The notes below the pieces were generated by a model that was not told the DNA's origin, made no database searches, and worked only from the letters and a program-made list of their open reading frames with translations. A DNA stretch of 64,000 nucleotides from Stromatinia cepivora. Lineage: Eukaryota > Ascomycota > Leotiomycetes > Helotiales > Sclerotiniaceae. Numbering within the stretch: the stretch's first letter is position 1; each line of letters begins with the position of its first letter. Positions 46,797 through 58,339 of this stretch are shown here, one piece after another. The DNA lies in assembly GCA_014898415.1 (NCBI GenBank), contig RCTD01000003.1, forward strand, positions 2,480,001 to 2,544,000, given 5' to 3'. The translations under genes and the position numbers were made by a program.

Positions 46797-46967
46797 TGTC
46801 GGAATATGAATCGCGTGCATGGTAAGGATGGTAAGGATGGTAAGGATCACGTGCGCACCAGTGCTCGCACTAGTGCCTCGGCATACACCATTATATAGTT
46901 TTTCACCCTCCATAAATTCTAGCTCTCTAAGCAAATCAAAATATATTAATAAAGAGTTTTATACATT
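46797..46967 (+). repeat. GC-richer LTR-like segment
   Basis: Begins TGTCGGAATATGAATCGCG and has three perfect copies of ATGGTAAGG (46819-46845), two CACGTG-like sites, CGCACCAGTGCTCGCACTAG and a TATATAG. It is far less mutated than its surroundings. It could be an LTR of a family otherwise absent here, ending near 46965 (ATACA); the bases TTTAT before and TTCAT after would be a TSD with one transition. The end is uncertain. Open frames on both strands here look accidental. Confidence 0.35.
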
Positions 46968-47428
46968 CATTGATAAGCTTCATTTCCCTGTGTATAATTG
47001 TTTTAATACTGATCAGTTTTTTTGTTATAATAATATTATAGATTAGATATTAAGAATTAATATAAAGAGTTACGAGTTCTAAATCAATTTTGATTTTATC
47101 CTTATAATTGAATAAAGGTATTTTATTATAAAACAAAGCATTTTTATATTAAGGAATAAATCTTTAATTACTAAACAATTCAAGAGAATCGAAGGATTAA
47201 GAATGGCAGCTATCTAACAGCGAATTTGGAGTTCATTTTTTAATTCAATTATTTTGCATTTATTATATATCTATTAGATAATATAGGATATATATCTAAA
47301 GAAAACCTGAAAGCAATTTCGAGTTTTTCGCTATACTCATTTTCTTATGAAAAATTATCTCATTTATTCATTTCATATGAATTATTAACAATATACAAGA
47401 TTGATCAATTCGATTTGATTAATTTCAT
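46968..47428. other. AT-rich interval of unknown origin left of element I2
   Basis: 461 bp that match nothing else in the window. A minus-strand reading gives short hydrophobic and charged stretches without a motif. It may belong to H2, M or another element. Confidence 0.3.
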
Positions 47429-47442
47429 TATATCACGGGATA

Positions 47443-47608
47443 TGTTGGAAATGAGGCCATCATAGGATTAGAATTGAGGTCACGTGATCACAATGGTGCA
47501 TAGACCATTTTTGGGGATAACCTCAATTCTATTTCTATTAGAATTATAGATCCTTAGTTCAACCTATATAATTAACAATATTATTATTTTCTGTATCAAA
47601 AGTTAATA
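47443..47608 (+). repeat. 5' LTR of copia E
   Basis: 166 bp, TGTTGGAAATGAGGCC start. The primer site GGTTATGAAATCCAATTGTA follows and is where F is inserted. Confidence 0.92.
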
Positions 47609-47628
47609 GGTTATGAAATCCAATTGTA

Positions 47629-47791
47629 TGTTGGATTTTGGATCATACCGTATATCTAAGTATGGGACTATACTATAATGGGATTAGTCTGTATGTGATT
47701 CTATTGAATTACATAATCTGTATAATAGCTTCTAATTAGATAATCTTAAAATAATAAGGCTTTTTCATTTACTCAATATGATTTGTTAATA
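47629..47791 (+). repeat. 5' LTR of element F
   Basis: 163 bp, TGTTGGATTTTGGATCATAC to TTAATA. Confidence 0.9.
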
Positions 47792-47812
47792 GGTTATGAG
47801 CCCGGGTTCTAT
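47792..47812 (+). other. Primer-binding site of element F
   Basis: GGTTATGAGCCCGGGTTC directly after the LTR. Its complement reads GAACCCGGGCTCATAACC, which holds the CAT anticodon loop and stem of a Met tRNA. It is the least mutated primer site of the window. Confidence 0.75.
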
Positions 47813-48429
47813 GTATCATTATATAGTTTAGAATTAATCTTCCGGGATGAAAGATTAAGTCCTCGATAGATTCGATAAAGTAAACAAGTAAAGTTGATAT
47901 AGCTGAGCAAAGAAGTCTATTATATTAAATATAGTCGGCAAAACGAAGAATAGTTTGTATAACAAGTAAATAAGGGAGTTCATTATATTAAATATATTTG
48001 TAAAGTAGGATCGAATAGGATTATAGATTATTTAATAGATAAGTGAGGAAGCCTGCTATACTAAATATATTGGCAGAGTTGAATCTCAATAATACAGTTA
48101 GTATAGGAGAATCTGCTTTAGAAATTATTTAAATAGAAGATGTTATTTTTTTATATCCTTTTTTCAACAATTCGAAAATCAATCGATTCCTTTAATATCT
48201 TCTTTTCTTTTTCGAAAACCTTTTTGTTTTATATCGATAATAATAATAAGAAATAAGTATTCTATGAAGCAAAATAAATCTTTCGAAACCTTTTCAGAAT
48301 AAGATTCGAATATTTCTGTTCTTTGAATATTTTCGATCTTTATATAATTGATAGATTTTTTGTAGAAAATTTAATAAAAGTATTAAAGATTATATTTCTG
48401 ATATAGTTTTTGGGGGAACTATAAAATCT

Positions 48430-48670
48430 ATATTTGTTTTTGTTTTAGATACTTTAGGGATTCGTCTTTAAAATCCATTATATTCTTTTGTTCAGTTTTA
48501 GATAATTATAGATTTATTTTGCTTTTTGATTCTACTAAAATAAACTTATTAGCAAAATTTAAGACAATCTTAAATTTTGTTTCTAGTATAGATTCAGAGT
48601 CTGTAGAAATTGATTCTTGAGCTAGAATCTCTGGAATGATGAATTCGATATTTATAGTATCCTTGGAATT
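48430..48670 (-). repeat. Copy of the copia A-E linker fragment in element F
   Basis: About 240 bp equal to the linker of B (26540-26785) in the antisense direction relative to copia pol, including a near-perfect palindrome at about 48556-48580. Read on the plus strand in one frame with two stops it gives the same residues as the antisense frames of B, C and D (for example A-K-F-K-T-I-L-N-F). Confidence 0.75.
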
Positions 48671-48973
48671 TATTGTATTTGTATTGGGAAGATATTACTA
48701 TTTTTTATTTTAAAGAATAATGTTTCCATTCTAAAGGAATGTTTTTTATATTCCTTTTAGGGATTCTTTATTAGTATTCAATCTTTTCCCCGATCATTAT
48801 TCTTTTATATTGTTATTGATATCTTCGATATCTTTTTATTCTTCTTTTTATAATTATAACTATTAACTTTATTATCTTTTGATATATTGTCTATTATATA
48901 TTATCTTAATATCATTTTATTTTTATCTTTAGATTAATATTATTTTATTATATCTTTATATTCAATACTTACA

Positions 48974-49114
48974 ATGATAACTATATTGATGGTTGTAGGG
49001 GAGAAAAAGAGTATTTTTGGTAAAAAAACCGAAGATGGAACCGAAAGCGATTATAAAAGGAGCCGGAGATGGAACCAGAGGAGGAGACTATATATCGGAA
49101 GATATACAGGGTAA
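48974..49114 (+). pseudogene. Small Arg/Gly-rich ORF of element F (stop inside)
   Basis: Met, a short hydrophobic run, then V-V-G-E-K-K-S-I-F-G-K and R-S-R-R-W-N-Q-R-R-R-L-Y-I-G-R-Y-T-G up to a TAA where G has CAA (Gln). After the stop the frame goes on with Y-I-G-R-S-E-R-L-Y to 49147. Homologous to the ORF at 43419-43694 in G. Confidence 0.45.
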
Positions 49115-49190
49115 TATATTGGAAGGAGTGAACGATTATATTAGTAATAGAAGGATGTATATCTATTAGGCTTTGTTATATAGTATATGA

Positions 49191-49463
49191 AGATTATTAG
49201 ATATTTAGCCAAATATGGTATTAAAGGTTGATAGATACTATAGCTTTCTGGAGCTGATAACAATTTATTAGTTAGTATATAGAGATCATTAGTATTTAAT
49301 CAAGTGTAATATTAGAGGTCGACAGATATTATAGTTTTTTGGAGCTGGTAACAGTTTATTAGTTAGTATATAAAGATCATTAATATTTAGACAAATATAG
49401 TATTAAAGATCGATAAATATAATAATTTCTTGAAGTAAAAGCTATTAATTAATAACCTACTAG
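49191..49463 (+). repeat. Three 92-bp tandem units in element F
   Basis: Units start at about 49191, 49283 and 49374 (AGATTATTAG, AGATCATTAG, AGATCATTAA). Each holds GG(A)GCTG-TAACA-TTTATTAGTTAGTATAT or a decayed version of it. Element G has two units. Confidence 0.75.
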
Positions 49464-49875
49464 TTATTCTGGCTGATAATTAGTTATATTTTTGCTACGA
49501 AGAGAAGAGTTATAAATATAACTTTATAGGATATATTGTTTTATTAAAAAGAGGCATCTATATTGCAGTATAAGATTGAAGATTCTAATTCAATACGATT
49601 GAAGGATTGGAAACAGAAGAAATGGATTTCCTTTAATTTTTATTATGAAAAAAGGAGTACTGATTATTCTTTAAAGATTATTATATTATTATAAAGCGAT
49701 TATTCTATTCGAATCTTATTAGATCTTGGGTCTTAAAAGATTTAACAAAGGAATGATTATTCAATACCATTGGCTTTCTATTTTCAGGTTAACATTGTTC
49801 AATTCGGTTTAAATCAATTATGGTATTTATAGTTTAATCCTCTTTGCTTTTATATATATTACGCTTTTGAGGGAG

Positions 49876-50038
49876 TATTGGATTTTGGATTATATTGTAC
49901 ATCTAAGTATAGGATTATATTATAATAGGATTAGCCTGTACATAATTCTATCGAATCATACAATCTGTATAATAGCTTCTAACCAGATAACCTTAGAATA
50001 ATAAGGCTTTTCTACCCACTCAATATGACTTGTTAACA
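49876..50038 (+). repeat. 3' LTR of element F
   Basis: 163 bp, starts TATTGGATTTTGG, ends TTAACA. Preceded by TTTTGAGGGAG, a polypurine tract. Confidence 0.9.
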
Positions 50039-50043
50039 TTGTA

Positions 50044-53000
50044 TAATAATGATTAGAAAATAAAGTAAATTGAGAAAGGATTAGTATAATTAATAGAAAT
50101 AAAACAAAATGAAAATCAGAGTTTTCATATAATATCATTGAAGTAGAATTGAAATACGATAATATAGTTTATAATTCATAATATTATAAGCTAGAGTAGA
50201 GAGTAGTTTGTATAATATTGATATAGAATTATAGTAGAAGTGAAGAGTAAGTTTGTATAATTATAAGAAAATATATTATAATACAATTTTATGAATTTTC
50301 TTATTGTTTTATTTTTATATTTTTTTATTATTTTGAATTTATTTGTTGTATATTTTTTAAAATTGTTTTAAAAATCTGAAGATTATCTTTGATATTTATC
50401 AAATAGTAAGAAATCTTTATAATATCGGAATTAAATAACTTTTTGAAATTTGATCAAAATAATTATAAGTGATGGTTTAAATAAATGAAGATACAATTAA
50501 AAGGGAAAGAATAGTTTTATATAATTGATCAAATATTAGATGAATATGTGTAGATTACAGGATTCAATATAGTATTTGTTTATAAGATTAATGGTTATAT
50601 ATATTATAATGTTGAATTGAAATCGGAATACTTAACGGACGAAGCGAATGTATTATTGTATATTTGTATAATACTTAATGATAATGATGAAACCTTTATC
50701 GACGAGTATTTAATAGTATATATATTCTAGAGATATTTTAAATCGAAATATATTAGAGTTAATATAGTTATAATTAATATATATATAATAATGATCCAGA
50801 ATTTCAAATTTCAATTTGATATTTATTTCGATATAATTATTATCGAAGTTTAAAATAAATTGAAAGAATATAGAAGGAAATTAAGAGTTGTAAATGAAAG
50901 TTATTGATCAATATATTAAGATATTACTTTGTTTTTGGTTTTAATATATAGTTTTTTAATTGATTATCAAAGAGTAGTAAATATATTGGATATCCAAATC
51001 AATTTTAGTATTGATGATAAGATCAAGTATTTATAGATTAAGGAATTTCGTTTTAAAGATGGATTAAAATAAATATAAATTGTGAAAGGATTTAGGTATA
51101 CTTTTCAATATTAAGAATCAGATTTCGAGATTCTAAATAATATTTATGATTTATATCAAAAGGAAGGTTATTATATATAAGATTGCTTATATTTAATATG
51201 AATCAATAAATTTCTTTATAATTATTTTTGTTATCAAAAAAGAAAGGGATTATTGAATTCGAAGAAAATTAATTTTAATAAGAAAGATTAAGTATATCTT
51301 ATTAATAATATTTTTAAATTAGATTTCGATATTGAGGATATAATAAAGGAAGATTGTAATTTGATAAAGGAGATTATTAATAAGGTTTTTTTTAGTAAAT
51401 AATATATCGATATAAATGTTTTTTTATATATATTTGATCAATCTTTATTATTTAGATTAATAGATTTTATTGTTAAATGAAGAATAAAGGTTAATGAAAG
51501 AGTAATATATTGTTGTTATTAGGGTTTAATAGATATAATATATAAAGATAATTTTAAGATACTATTTTCAAATATATTATATATATTAAAGTTAGAAGTA
51601 AATTTGTTGTTAGGAAAAAGGATTTACGAAATAGGATTGTAAAAGGAATTCAATTTTTATTATATATATTTCAAAAAGAATAATAAGAAAATTATTCGTA
51701 TTAAAATGTAAAATGGAATATATATGGTTTTATATATAATCAAAGAATATAAGGATATAATTTTCTGTTCAAATATATATCAAAATGATTAGGAAAAAGG
51801 CTTTTTTTAGAGATAATCGATGATATTAAAAGTATTGATAATGAATTAATATTTAAAAAGAAAAAAAGATATTTGTTATAGTATTAAAGATTCAATTATT
51901 TAAATCTAGATAAAATCAAGAATCTATATAAGATATTCAATATAATTAAGTTAATAAAGATCCTAATTGAATTAGATATTTCTGAAATATATATATTTAT
52001 CAAGATGATCAATTGTATTTCGAAGCAATTAAGTTTGTACAAATCAAAGAGATTCGAATTTATATATTTCGATATTGTAGGATTATTCTCAAAATCGATT
52101 CAAGGGAATTGTTATTTTATATTGATTATCGATAATTGTATAAAAGTAAATTGAATTATATTATTTAAATAAAAGGATGATATAATTTAAATATTGAAAA
52201 TTTGGAAAAAGGAAATGGAATTGATTATTGAAGAAAAGATTATTGTAGTTAGGATTAATAATATATTGGAATTCCTATAAGCTATTTGTGAATGGTTATT
52301 AGATATATGATTCGAAGTTATAATAATTGTTTTTTTATATCAAAACAGATTTGTAGAATAGAATATAAGGATTGTAGAAATAGATATAAAAGTAATATTA
52401 AAAGAAGCTGGGTTATTATTAAAGTTTTGGAATAAAGTTATAGAATATAATACTTATATTAGGAATTATATTAATATTAGTTTTGATATGAATAGAATAG
52501 ATTGATTTTTTATAGAAGTTTTTACAAATATAGTATCAGATATAGAGATATATAAAGTTTGGAGAAGTAAATATTATATTTATATTAATTCCAAGATTAT
52601 TCCGAAAGGGTAAAGATATAATAAATTGCAGAATATTTCGAGAATCGATGTATTTCTAGGATATTCAAAAATTATGAATAAATATATCAAAGTATATTCT
52701 TTAAAGTTAGATTATATATTTCGATTAAATAAAGTAATTATAGATGAATCTTATTGAAGAGGAGATTTGGATTTTAAATTAAGAAATTGTGAATTAGATT
52801 TATAAGGAATAAAGAATATAAAGTTAGATCAAAGATTTTATAATAGATTGATAGTAAATAAAGTATCTTTTTTATCTTTAATATTAAATGTGATATTTGT
52901 ATTATTTTCGGTTTAAATATTCTTTTCAATAGATATTATATTGAGTTTAATGATTATATCAAATATCCTAATTGTCGAATTGAAATCAAATAAATTAGAT

Positions 53001-55168
53001 ATATTAATATCAATATACAATAAAGATGAAGATGGCAATATTTAGAAAACAAATCAAGAATCTTTTTTTAAGGATATTTCAAATATCGAATCCATTATTT
53101 TAGAGGTTTCAATTCAAAAATCAATTTTTGCAGATTTTGAATTTATATTAGAAGCAAAATTTAAGATTGTTTTAAATTTTATTAACAAATTCATTTCAAT
53201 AGAATTAAAAAATAAAGTAAATCTATAATTATTTGAAATCGAATAAAAGAATATAATAAATCTTAAAGACGAATTCCTAAGGTATTTAATATAAAAACAG
53301 AACAGAGATATAGAATAAAATCCTAAAAAAGAACGGGAAAATAAGATTATAAAGATATTGATTATAATATCTATATAAACCAAAATTTAAAAAAATATAG
53401 AATATATTATAATTATAATCCTAATTATTTATAAAATGGATTTTTATATTAAAAATAAGATTGTTTTAGATTTTATAATTTCGTTGATAAATATAAATAA
53501 TATAAAAGATATAATATATTTGGTTAAAGAAATTCTAAAAATCAAAATACCAAGAATTTATAAGAAAACAATATCGGATTGAAAATACTTTGAAAAATGA
53601 AAGGAAGTTATTCAAAAGAAAATTATATTTTTGATTCAAAATAATATTTGAGAAGAATATATATTCCTTAAAAAAAATAATCTGGTTTCGATAAAATGAA
53701 TATTTATAATTAAAATAAAGAATAACAAAATAGAATGATTCAAAGTAAGATTAGTAGTTTGAGGATTCAATTAGGTATTAGAAAAAGATTATAATGAAAT
53801 ATTTGTATCAATAATAAGATTAGATATATTCAGATTATTCTTAATTATTATTATAAAAGAAAATTTGGAATGCTTATATTTCGATATCAAAAATGTTTTT
53901 ATTGAATTGTATTTGAAGGAAGAGATTTATTTCGAATTATTTCAAAATATTAAAATCGAAAAGGGATATATATTATGAGTTTTATAAAATCTATATAATT
54001 TGAAGTAAATTGGAAGGGATTGGAGTTTATTATTGAAGAAAGAGTTTTTAAATATGGGTTTTATATAAAATTTGGTAGATCTATATTTGTATATATTTAA
54101 AGATTATGATATAATATTATTAATATATATCGATGATATCGTTATTATATTATATATATTATTGCAAATTATTTGATTCGATGAAAAACTATCAATTTGT
54201 TTTAATATTAAGAATCTAGGGGAGATTAATAAAATCCTAGATATTAGAATTATTCGCGATAGAAAAGTATATATATTAATTATAAATCAAGAAGAATATT
54301 TCGATATTATATTAATCAAATATAGTATTATATATAAATAATATCAAACCAAGAAATTATCAATAATAGATTATACTTATCTTTGGTTAGTAATCGATAA
54401 CAATGAACTAATAGATATAAATGAATATCAATAATGAATAGGAAGTATAATTCATTCAATAATATATATTTGATCAGATATAATGTTCTTAGTTGGAAGA
54501 CTTTTATAATTTATAATAAAATCAATAAAACATTATATTATAGCTTTGAAGAATCTGATATGATATCTATGATTAACAATCAAATAGAAATTATAGTTTA
54601 GGCTAAAAGGAATATAATTTGATATCTACAAAAAATATAATATATCTGACAATATAATAAAGGTATATATAGATACAAATTGAATTAATAATAAATATAA
54701 TCGGAAAAGTATTTCAGGGAAAATTGTGATATTCTATAGAGGTTTTATATCATAGGTTAATAAAAAACAAGTATTTGTGGTTATTTTTAGTACGGAATCA
54801 GAATATATTGTGATGGTAATGTTTATCAAATAAGGGAGATGGATTGTATAAGTGTTTAAAGATTTATTCAAATCAAGTTATATTGAAAAGAACGGAGATA
54901 TGGTTTAGATGTTTGGTAATAATCAGGGTGTTTTAGTTTTAATCAAGAATTTATGTTTGTACGAATGATCCAAATATATAGATATCAGTTATTATTTTAT
55001 TAGGGATTTAATAGAAAAAAAGAAAATCGCTATTAGCTATATTAATATATATGATATAGTTGTTGGTGGAATGATGAAGTTTTGTGTAAGGATTGTTTTC
55101 GAAAGGTTCAAGAAAATGTTAGAATTAGTAGTTTAGGAGAATCGAATAGAATATCTTTAATAAAGGAA
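50044..55168 (+). pseudogene. gag-pol of copia E
   Basis: Collinear with A. Gag is at about 50600-51300. Protease ends near 51640. Integrase runs about 51850-52760. The linker is at 52900-53240, with the antisense frame at 53114-53383. RT has the intact box Y-I-D-D at 54126-54137, and RNase H runs to about 55130 (N-L-C-L-Y-E-x-S-K-Y-I-D-I-S-Y-Y-F-I-R-D-L). There are stops throughout, so no protein is made. Confidence 0.78.
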
Positions 55169-55334
55169 TGTTAAAAATGAGGTCATCATAGAATTAGAAT
55201 TGAGATTATGTGATTACAATGGTATATAGATTATTTTTGAGGATAACTTCAATTCTATTTCTACTAGAATTATAGATCCTTAGTTCAATCTATATAATCA
55301 ACAATACTACTACTTCCTGTACCAAAAGTTAACA
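55169..55334 (+). repeat. 3' LTR of copia E
   Basis: 166 bp, starts TGTTAAAAATGAGG, ends TTAACA. TSD GGATA follows. Confidence 0.92.
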
Positions 55335-55339
55335 GGATA

Positions 55340-56470
55340 GTATGATTACAGAGCACTTTCAGGGATCGGGGAATAAATGGTACATGTGATTGATAGAGTA
55401 AAAGAATTGAATAATTTGTCCTTGATTATATGAATTAAGAGCTGTATATATAGAATAAATGAATAGTTATCTAATTGATATGTATTTTAATTAGATTAGA
55501 TTTTTGTTTATTAATATATCAAGATCACTTTATCAATCAATAGATTGATAAGGATTAAAAGATCCTTCATTTCGATTGGAAAATATACATTTTGATTTTT
55601 TGTAGAATATAGGGGATTATAAAACTTTTTGTAATATATTCTCCAAATCGAAAAGCGATCTGAAACAAATGGAAAGGTATAGAAAGTAACAATTTATATG
55701 ATTCATGAATGAATATATAAGGCGATTATAAACAGATATTAATAAAGAAATAATGTAATATATAAATCTGAAATGATTTTGGTATTTTTGGAATAGAGAA
55801 GAATTTGATTGTATATAAATCACAAATTTCTTTTGGTTTTCAATTTATTATTTATAATATTCTTCGAAATCAAGATTTTAAATAATAAAAAGAAAGTTTT
55901 TTGTCAGCAGAATATAGGAGAATGATTGATTTTGTGATGTAGCAATTGAGAATGTATATAGTTGTTAGATTATAATATATTGATTGTGATAACGAAATAA
56001 AATAAATGAATTTTTAAAGATATATAGATTTCTTTTTTGTATTTTCGTTTTTGTTTTAATTAAGTTTTTATTGATCATTATTATATTTAAGATTTTGAGG
56101 TTTAAAAAAGCTAAATAAATAAATCTTAATTATATTAGACAAATAATGGTTGAAAAAAAAAGCTTTGAAAGAATCGAATGTGAGAAAAGATCTTAGTATT
56201 CTTTTAAGGGATTAATAAATCGAATAGAAAAAGTTAATGAATTTAATATAAATAACAAATCAAGATATCGATTTTCAGGAGTATAATTTAATCAAATCTA
56301 CTTTTAGAATAATATATAATCATTTATTTCAGAAATCGTTTTTTTTTATTAAAGGAATTATTATTCGTTGTAATCAATTGTTTGTTATAAATTCAGATAA
56401 TAATTTGAAGGTAGATTTTGTTCTTGAATTTTGTTATATAATTAAAAGGTTTTATTAATCCTATATTTAT
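55340..56470. other. Outer non-coding part of element I2
   Basis: Reverse counterpart of about 7085-8430 in I1 with the 190-bp gap at about 56370. The first 100 bases (TTACAGAGCACTTTCAGGGATCGGGG) keep more G and C. No conserved frame. Confidence 0.45.
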
Positions 56471-56487
56471 AATTATTGAAGTAAGGA

Positions 56488-56853
56488 TTGTTTAATAAAA
56501 AAAAGAAAAAAGAAAGGGTTTCTTTATTTGATGATAATAATCTATTCGATCCTTTGGTATTGGATTTTTCGGATAATAAATCAGATAAAGAAGAGAAAGA
56601 AAAAAGGTTATCGAAAATTGCTGGTTTTTCAGTCAAAATAAAAGATAAAAGGAATTATAAAAAAAGGAATGATTATTTATATATTCGATATATGAAATCA
56701 TTGATCACTGAGAGATATAATTTTTATGGTAAATACTTTGTTGATTCTTTTAAGCCAAATAATTATCAGTATTGGAATTATGGTATTCATTTATATATTT
56801 TTTTATTGGTTTTCTTTTATTTTTTAATAGATTATTATATTACTATTTATTAG
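56488..56853 (+). pseudogene. Lys-rich protein with C-terminal membrane segment, element I2
   Basis: A 121-codon open frame: M-F-N-K-K-K-K-K, Ser/Asp-rich part (L-F-D-D-N-N-L-F-D-P-L-V-L-D-F-S-D-N-K), a basic stretch, Y-L-Y-I-R-Y-M-K, Y-W-N-Y and a hydrophobic helix of about 20 residues (L-Y-I-F-L-L-V-F-F-Y-F-L-I) at the C-terminus. I1 (6665-7083) has the same protein with a stop before the helix. It is the most complete gene product of element I. Function unknown. Confidence 0.5.
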
Positions 56854-57070
56854 CAAAATTCGAAAATAAGTTCTTTGTTTATTCTTTATCTTTATAGTAT
56901 ATTGATTATTAATTATATAATCTAAATAGGGATATAGAATTATAATAAAAATAATACTAAAAATCGAAAAGAAAAAAGAAATTGTTTTTTTGCCTTTATA
57001 TTATTGTTTTCTTTTTCTTTATTGTATTATTTATCAGAATCCTTAAAAGATTGAATAAAAGAAGTATATT

Positions 57071-57645
57071 ATGATTTCGAAGAGTAATAATGAAGATAAA
57101 AAAAAGAATGATAAAAAAGAAGAGAAGAAAGAAATAGATAGTATATCTGAAGAAAAGGGAAAGAAAGAATAATTCTTTAATTCTTATAATATTAATAGTA
57201 TCAATAGTTTTGATTATTTTAATTGTTTTTCATTTATTGATTATTATGGATAATCTTAAAACTTTTTTATTTGAACTTTAAGTTATTGAGTTTAGAAAAA
57301 AGCTTATCTTTTTTTAAAAACAGAAAAATGAAGAGTAAAGAAATAATCGATCTTGATTGTTTTTTGTTTATTGATGAATATAGAGTATACGAATTGGAGT
57401 ATATTATAGAAAAATATAATAGTCTGAAATATCAAATAGGATTTATTCTATTTATATCAAAGAGAAGAATTATAAATTCTAAATTGTCGTTATTTAAGCT
57501 TTATAATTCAGATTATTGTTATTCAAATTTTATGATCCTATTATTTATATCTTATAAATTGAAAAGGAATCGGAAGTATTTGAACTTTTGTTTTATAAGA
57601 TTTTTGATGAGTCTGTTAATAATTATATCGATGATCGATAGATAG
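57071..57645 (+). pseudogene. Single-pass membrane protein remnant, element I2
   Basis: Met at 57071 begins a Lys/Glu-rich stretch that stops after 33 codons. In the next frame the hydrophobic helix (L-I-L-I-I-L-I-V-S-I-V-L-I-I-L-I-V) and M-D-N-L-K-T-F-L-F-E-L follow. A third frame (57271-57645, 124 codons, starting with a codon one transition from that of I1) gives N-F-K-L-L-S-L-E-K ... Y-Q-I-G-F-I-L ... L-L-F-I-S-Y and runs on to a second hydrophobic stretch (F-L-M-S-L-L-I-I-I). Two frame changes or introns separate the parts, as in I1. Confidence 0.45.
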
Positions 57646-58018
57646 ATTATATAAAAGTTCCTTTTTGAATATTCTTGATATAATTATATATTTTGGATAT
57701 CGATATAATAAAGTTTCGTAATGATTTGTTTGTTTTCATTAATTACCAATCTGATTGTTTATTGGTTGTTATAAAAGATTATTATAAATTCTTTTACTAC
57801 TAAATCGATCTTTTTTAAGAAATATAGGGTTGTTATAATTTCTTTTAATATATATTCGATTCCGAAAAGCTTTATTTCGATAATCGAGATAATTATAATA
57901 TTTTATTTGGATACTTTCTATATGATTAAATTATTGAAAAGGGATATAATATACTTTTGGAATTATAAGAATTTCTAATAAGTTTATTAAATCACTTAAT
58001 AATATTAACCGAACCGAT
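57646..58018. other. Right non-coding part of element I2
   Basis: AT-rich, no frame. It has no counterpart in the window because the same part of I1 lies beyond gypsy K. Confidence 0.4.
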
Positions 58019-58040
58019 GGTTATATGATCACGTGATATA
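58019..58040 (+). repeat. Right terminal inverted repeat of element I2
   Basis: GGTTATATGATCACGTGATATA. Its reverse complement starts TATATCACGTGAT, matching the left end TATATCACGGGAT at 47429. Confidence 0.5.
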
Positions 58041-58339
58041 TTAATAATATAATTTAATATTATTAAATTTTATTATTATATGAAATCTCGATCATATATC
58101 ATATTAGAATGATTTATAATGGAATAGAATGTGATGGAAGTGTATAGAACTTTCTTATTTCTAAGGTTAAATATTATTGGTTACTATTTCATTTCATTAT
58201 ATAAAATGATTCTATAAGATTCGATTTAAATCGATCTTATTTATAATCATAGAATATTATAGAATTTCATAGGATCTTATCAAATACTATAAATAAGAAG
58301 ATTTTCTTCAAAGAATTCTTCTAAAAAAAAAAACAAGCA
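58041..58339. other. AT-rich interval between I2 and copia L
   Basis: No frame and no match. Several short inverted words (ATAGAATATTATAG, AATCTTATAG). It could be the 3' end or LTR of L. Confidence 0.3.

Larger units (their letters stand above)
47629..50038 (+). mobile_element. Non-autonomous copia-like LTR element F (TSD TTGTA)
   Basis: 2410 bp, LTRs of 163 bp, TTGTA at 47624-47628 and 50039-50043. It is inserted into the primer site of E. Collinear with G except for one more 92-bp tandem unit. The interior has no pol gene. Confidence 0.92.
47443..55334 (+). mobile_element. Ty1/copia retrotransposon E, complete but split by element F (TSD GGATA)
   Basis: LTRs 47443-47608 and 55169-55334; GGATA at 47438-47442 and 55335-55339. 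Without F it is 5.48 kb. It belongs to the subfamily with GAATTATA. Pol is heavily mutated, though the RT box is kept. Confidence 0.93.
47429..58040 (+). mobile_element. Element I, copy I2, split by copia E
   Basis: The left end is TATATCACGGGATAG at 47429 (E is inserted 14 bases in). The right end is the inverted CGTGATATA at 58040. The two ends match over 22 bases with two transversions and some transitions. Without E the unit is about 2.7 kb. Ends, content and gene order equal I1, on the opposite strand. TA or a similar short target is possible but cannot be shown, because the ends start with TATA. Compared with I1 it lacks about 190 bp near 56370. Confidence 0.55.

Noticed and set aside
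46722..47046. Frames of 70 and 75 codons on both strands over the ATGGTAAGG repeat
   Set aside because: They overlap each other, are low in complexity, and owe their openness to the repeat. No homology in the window.
43190..49463. CRISPR-like array from the 92-bp repeats
   Set aside because: The units are contiguous, without spacers, and lie inside eukaryotic LTR elements.
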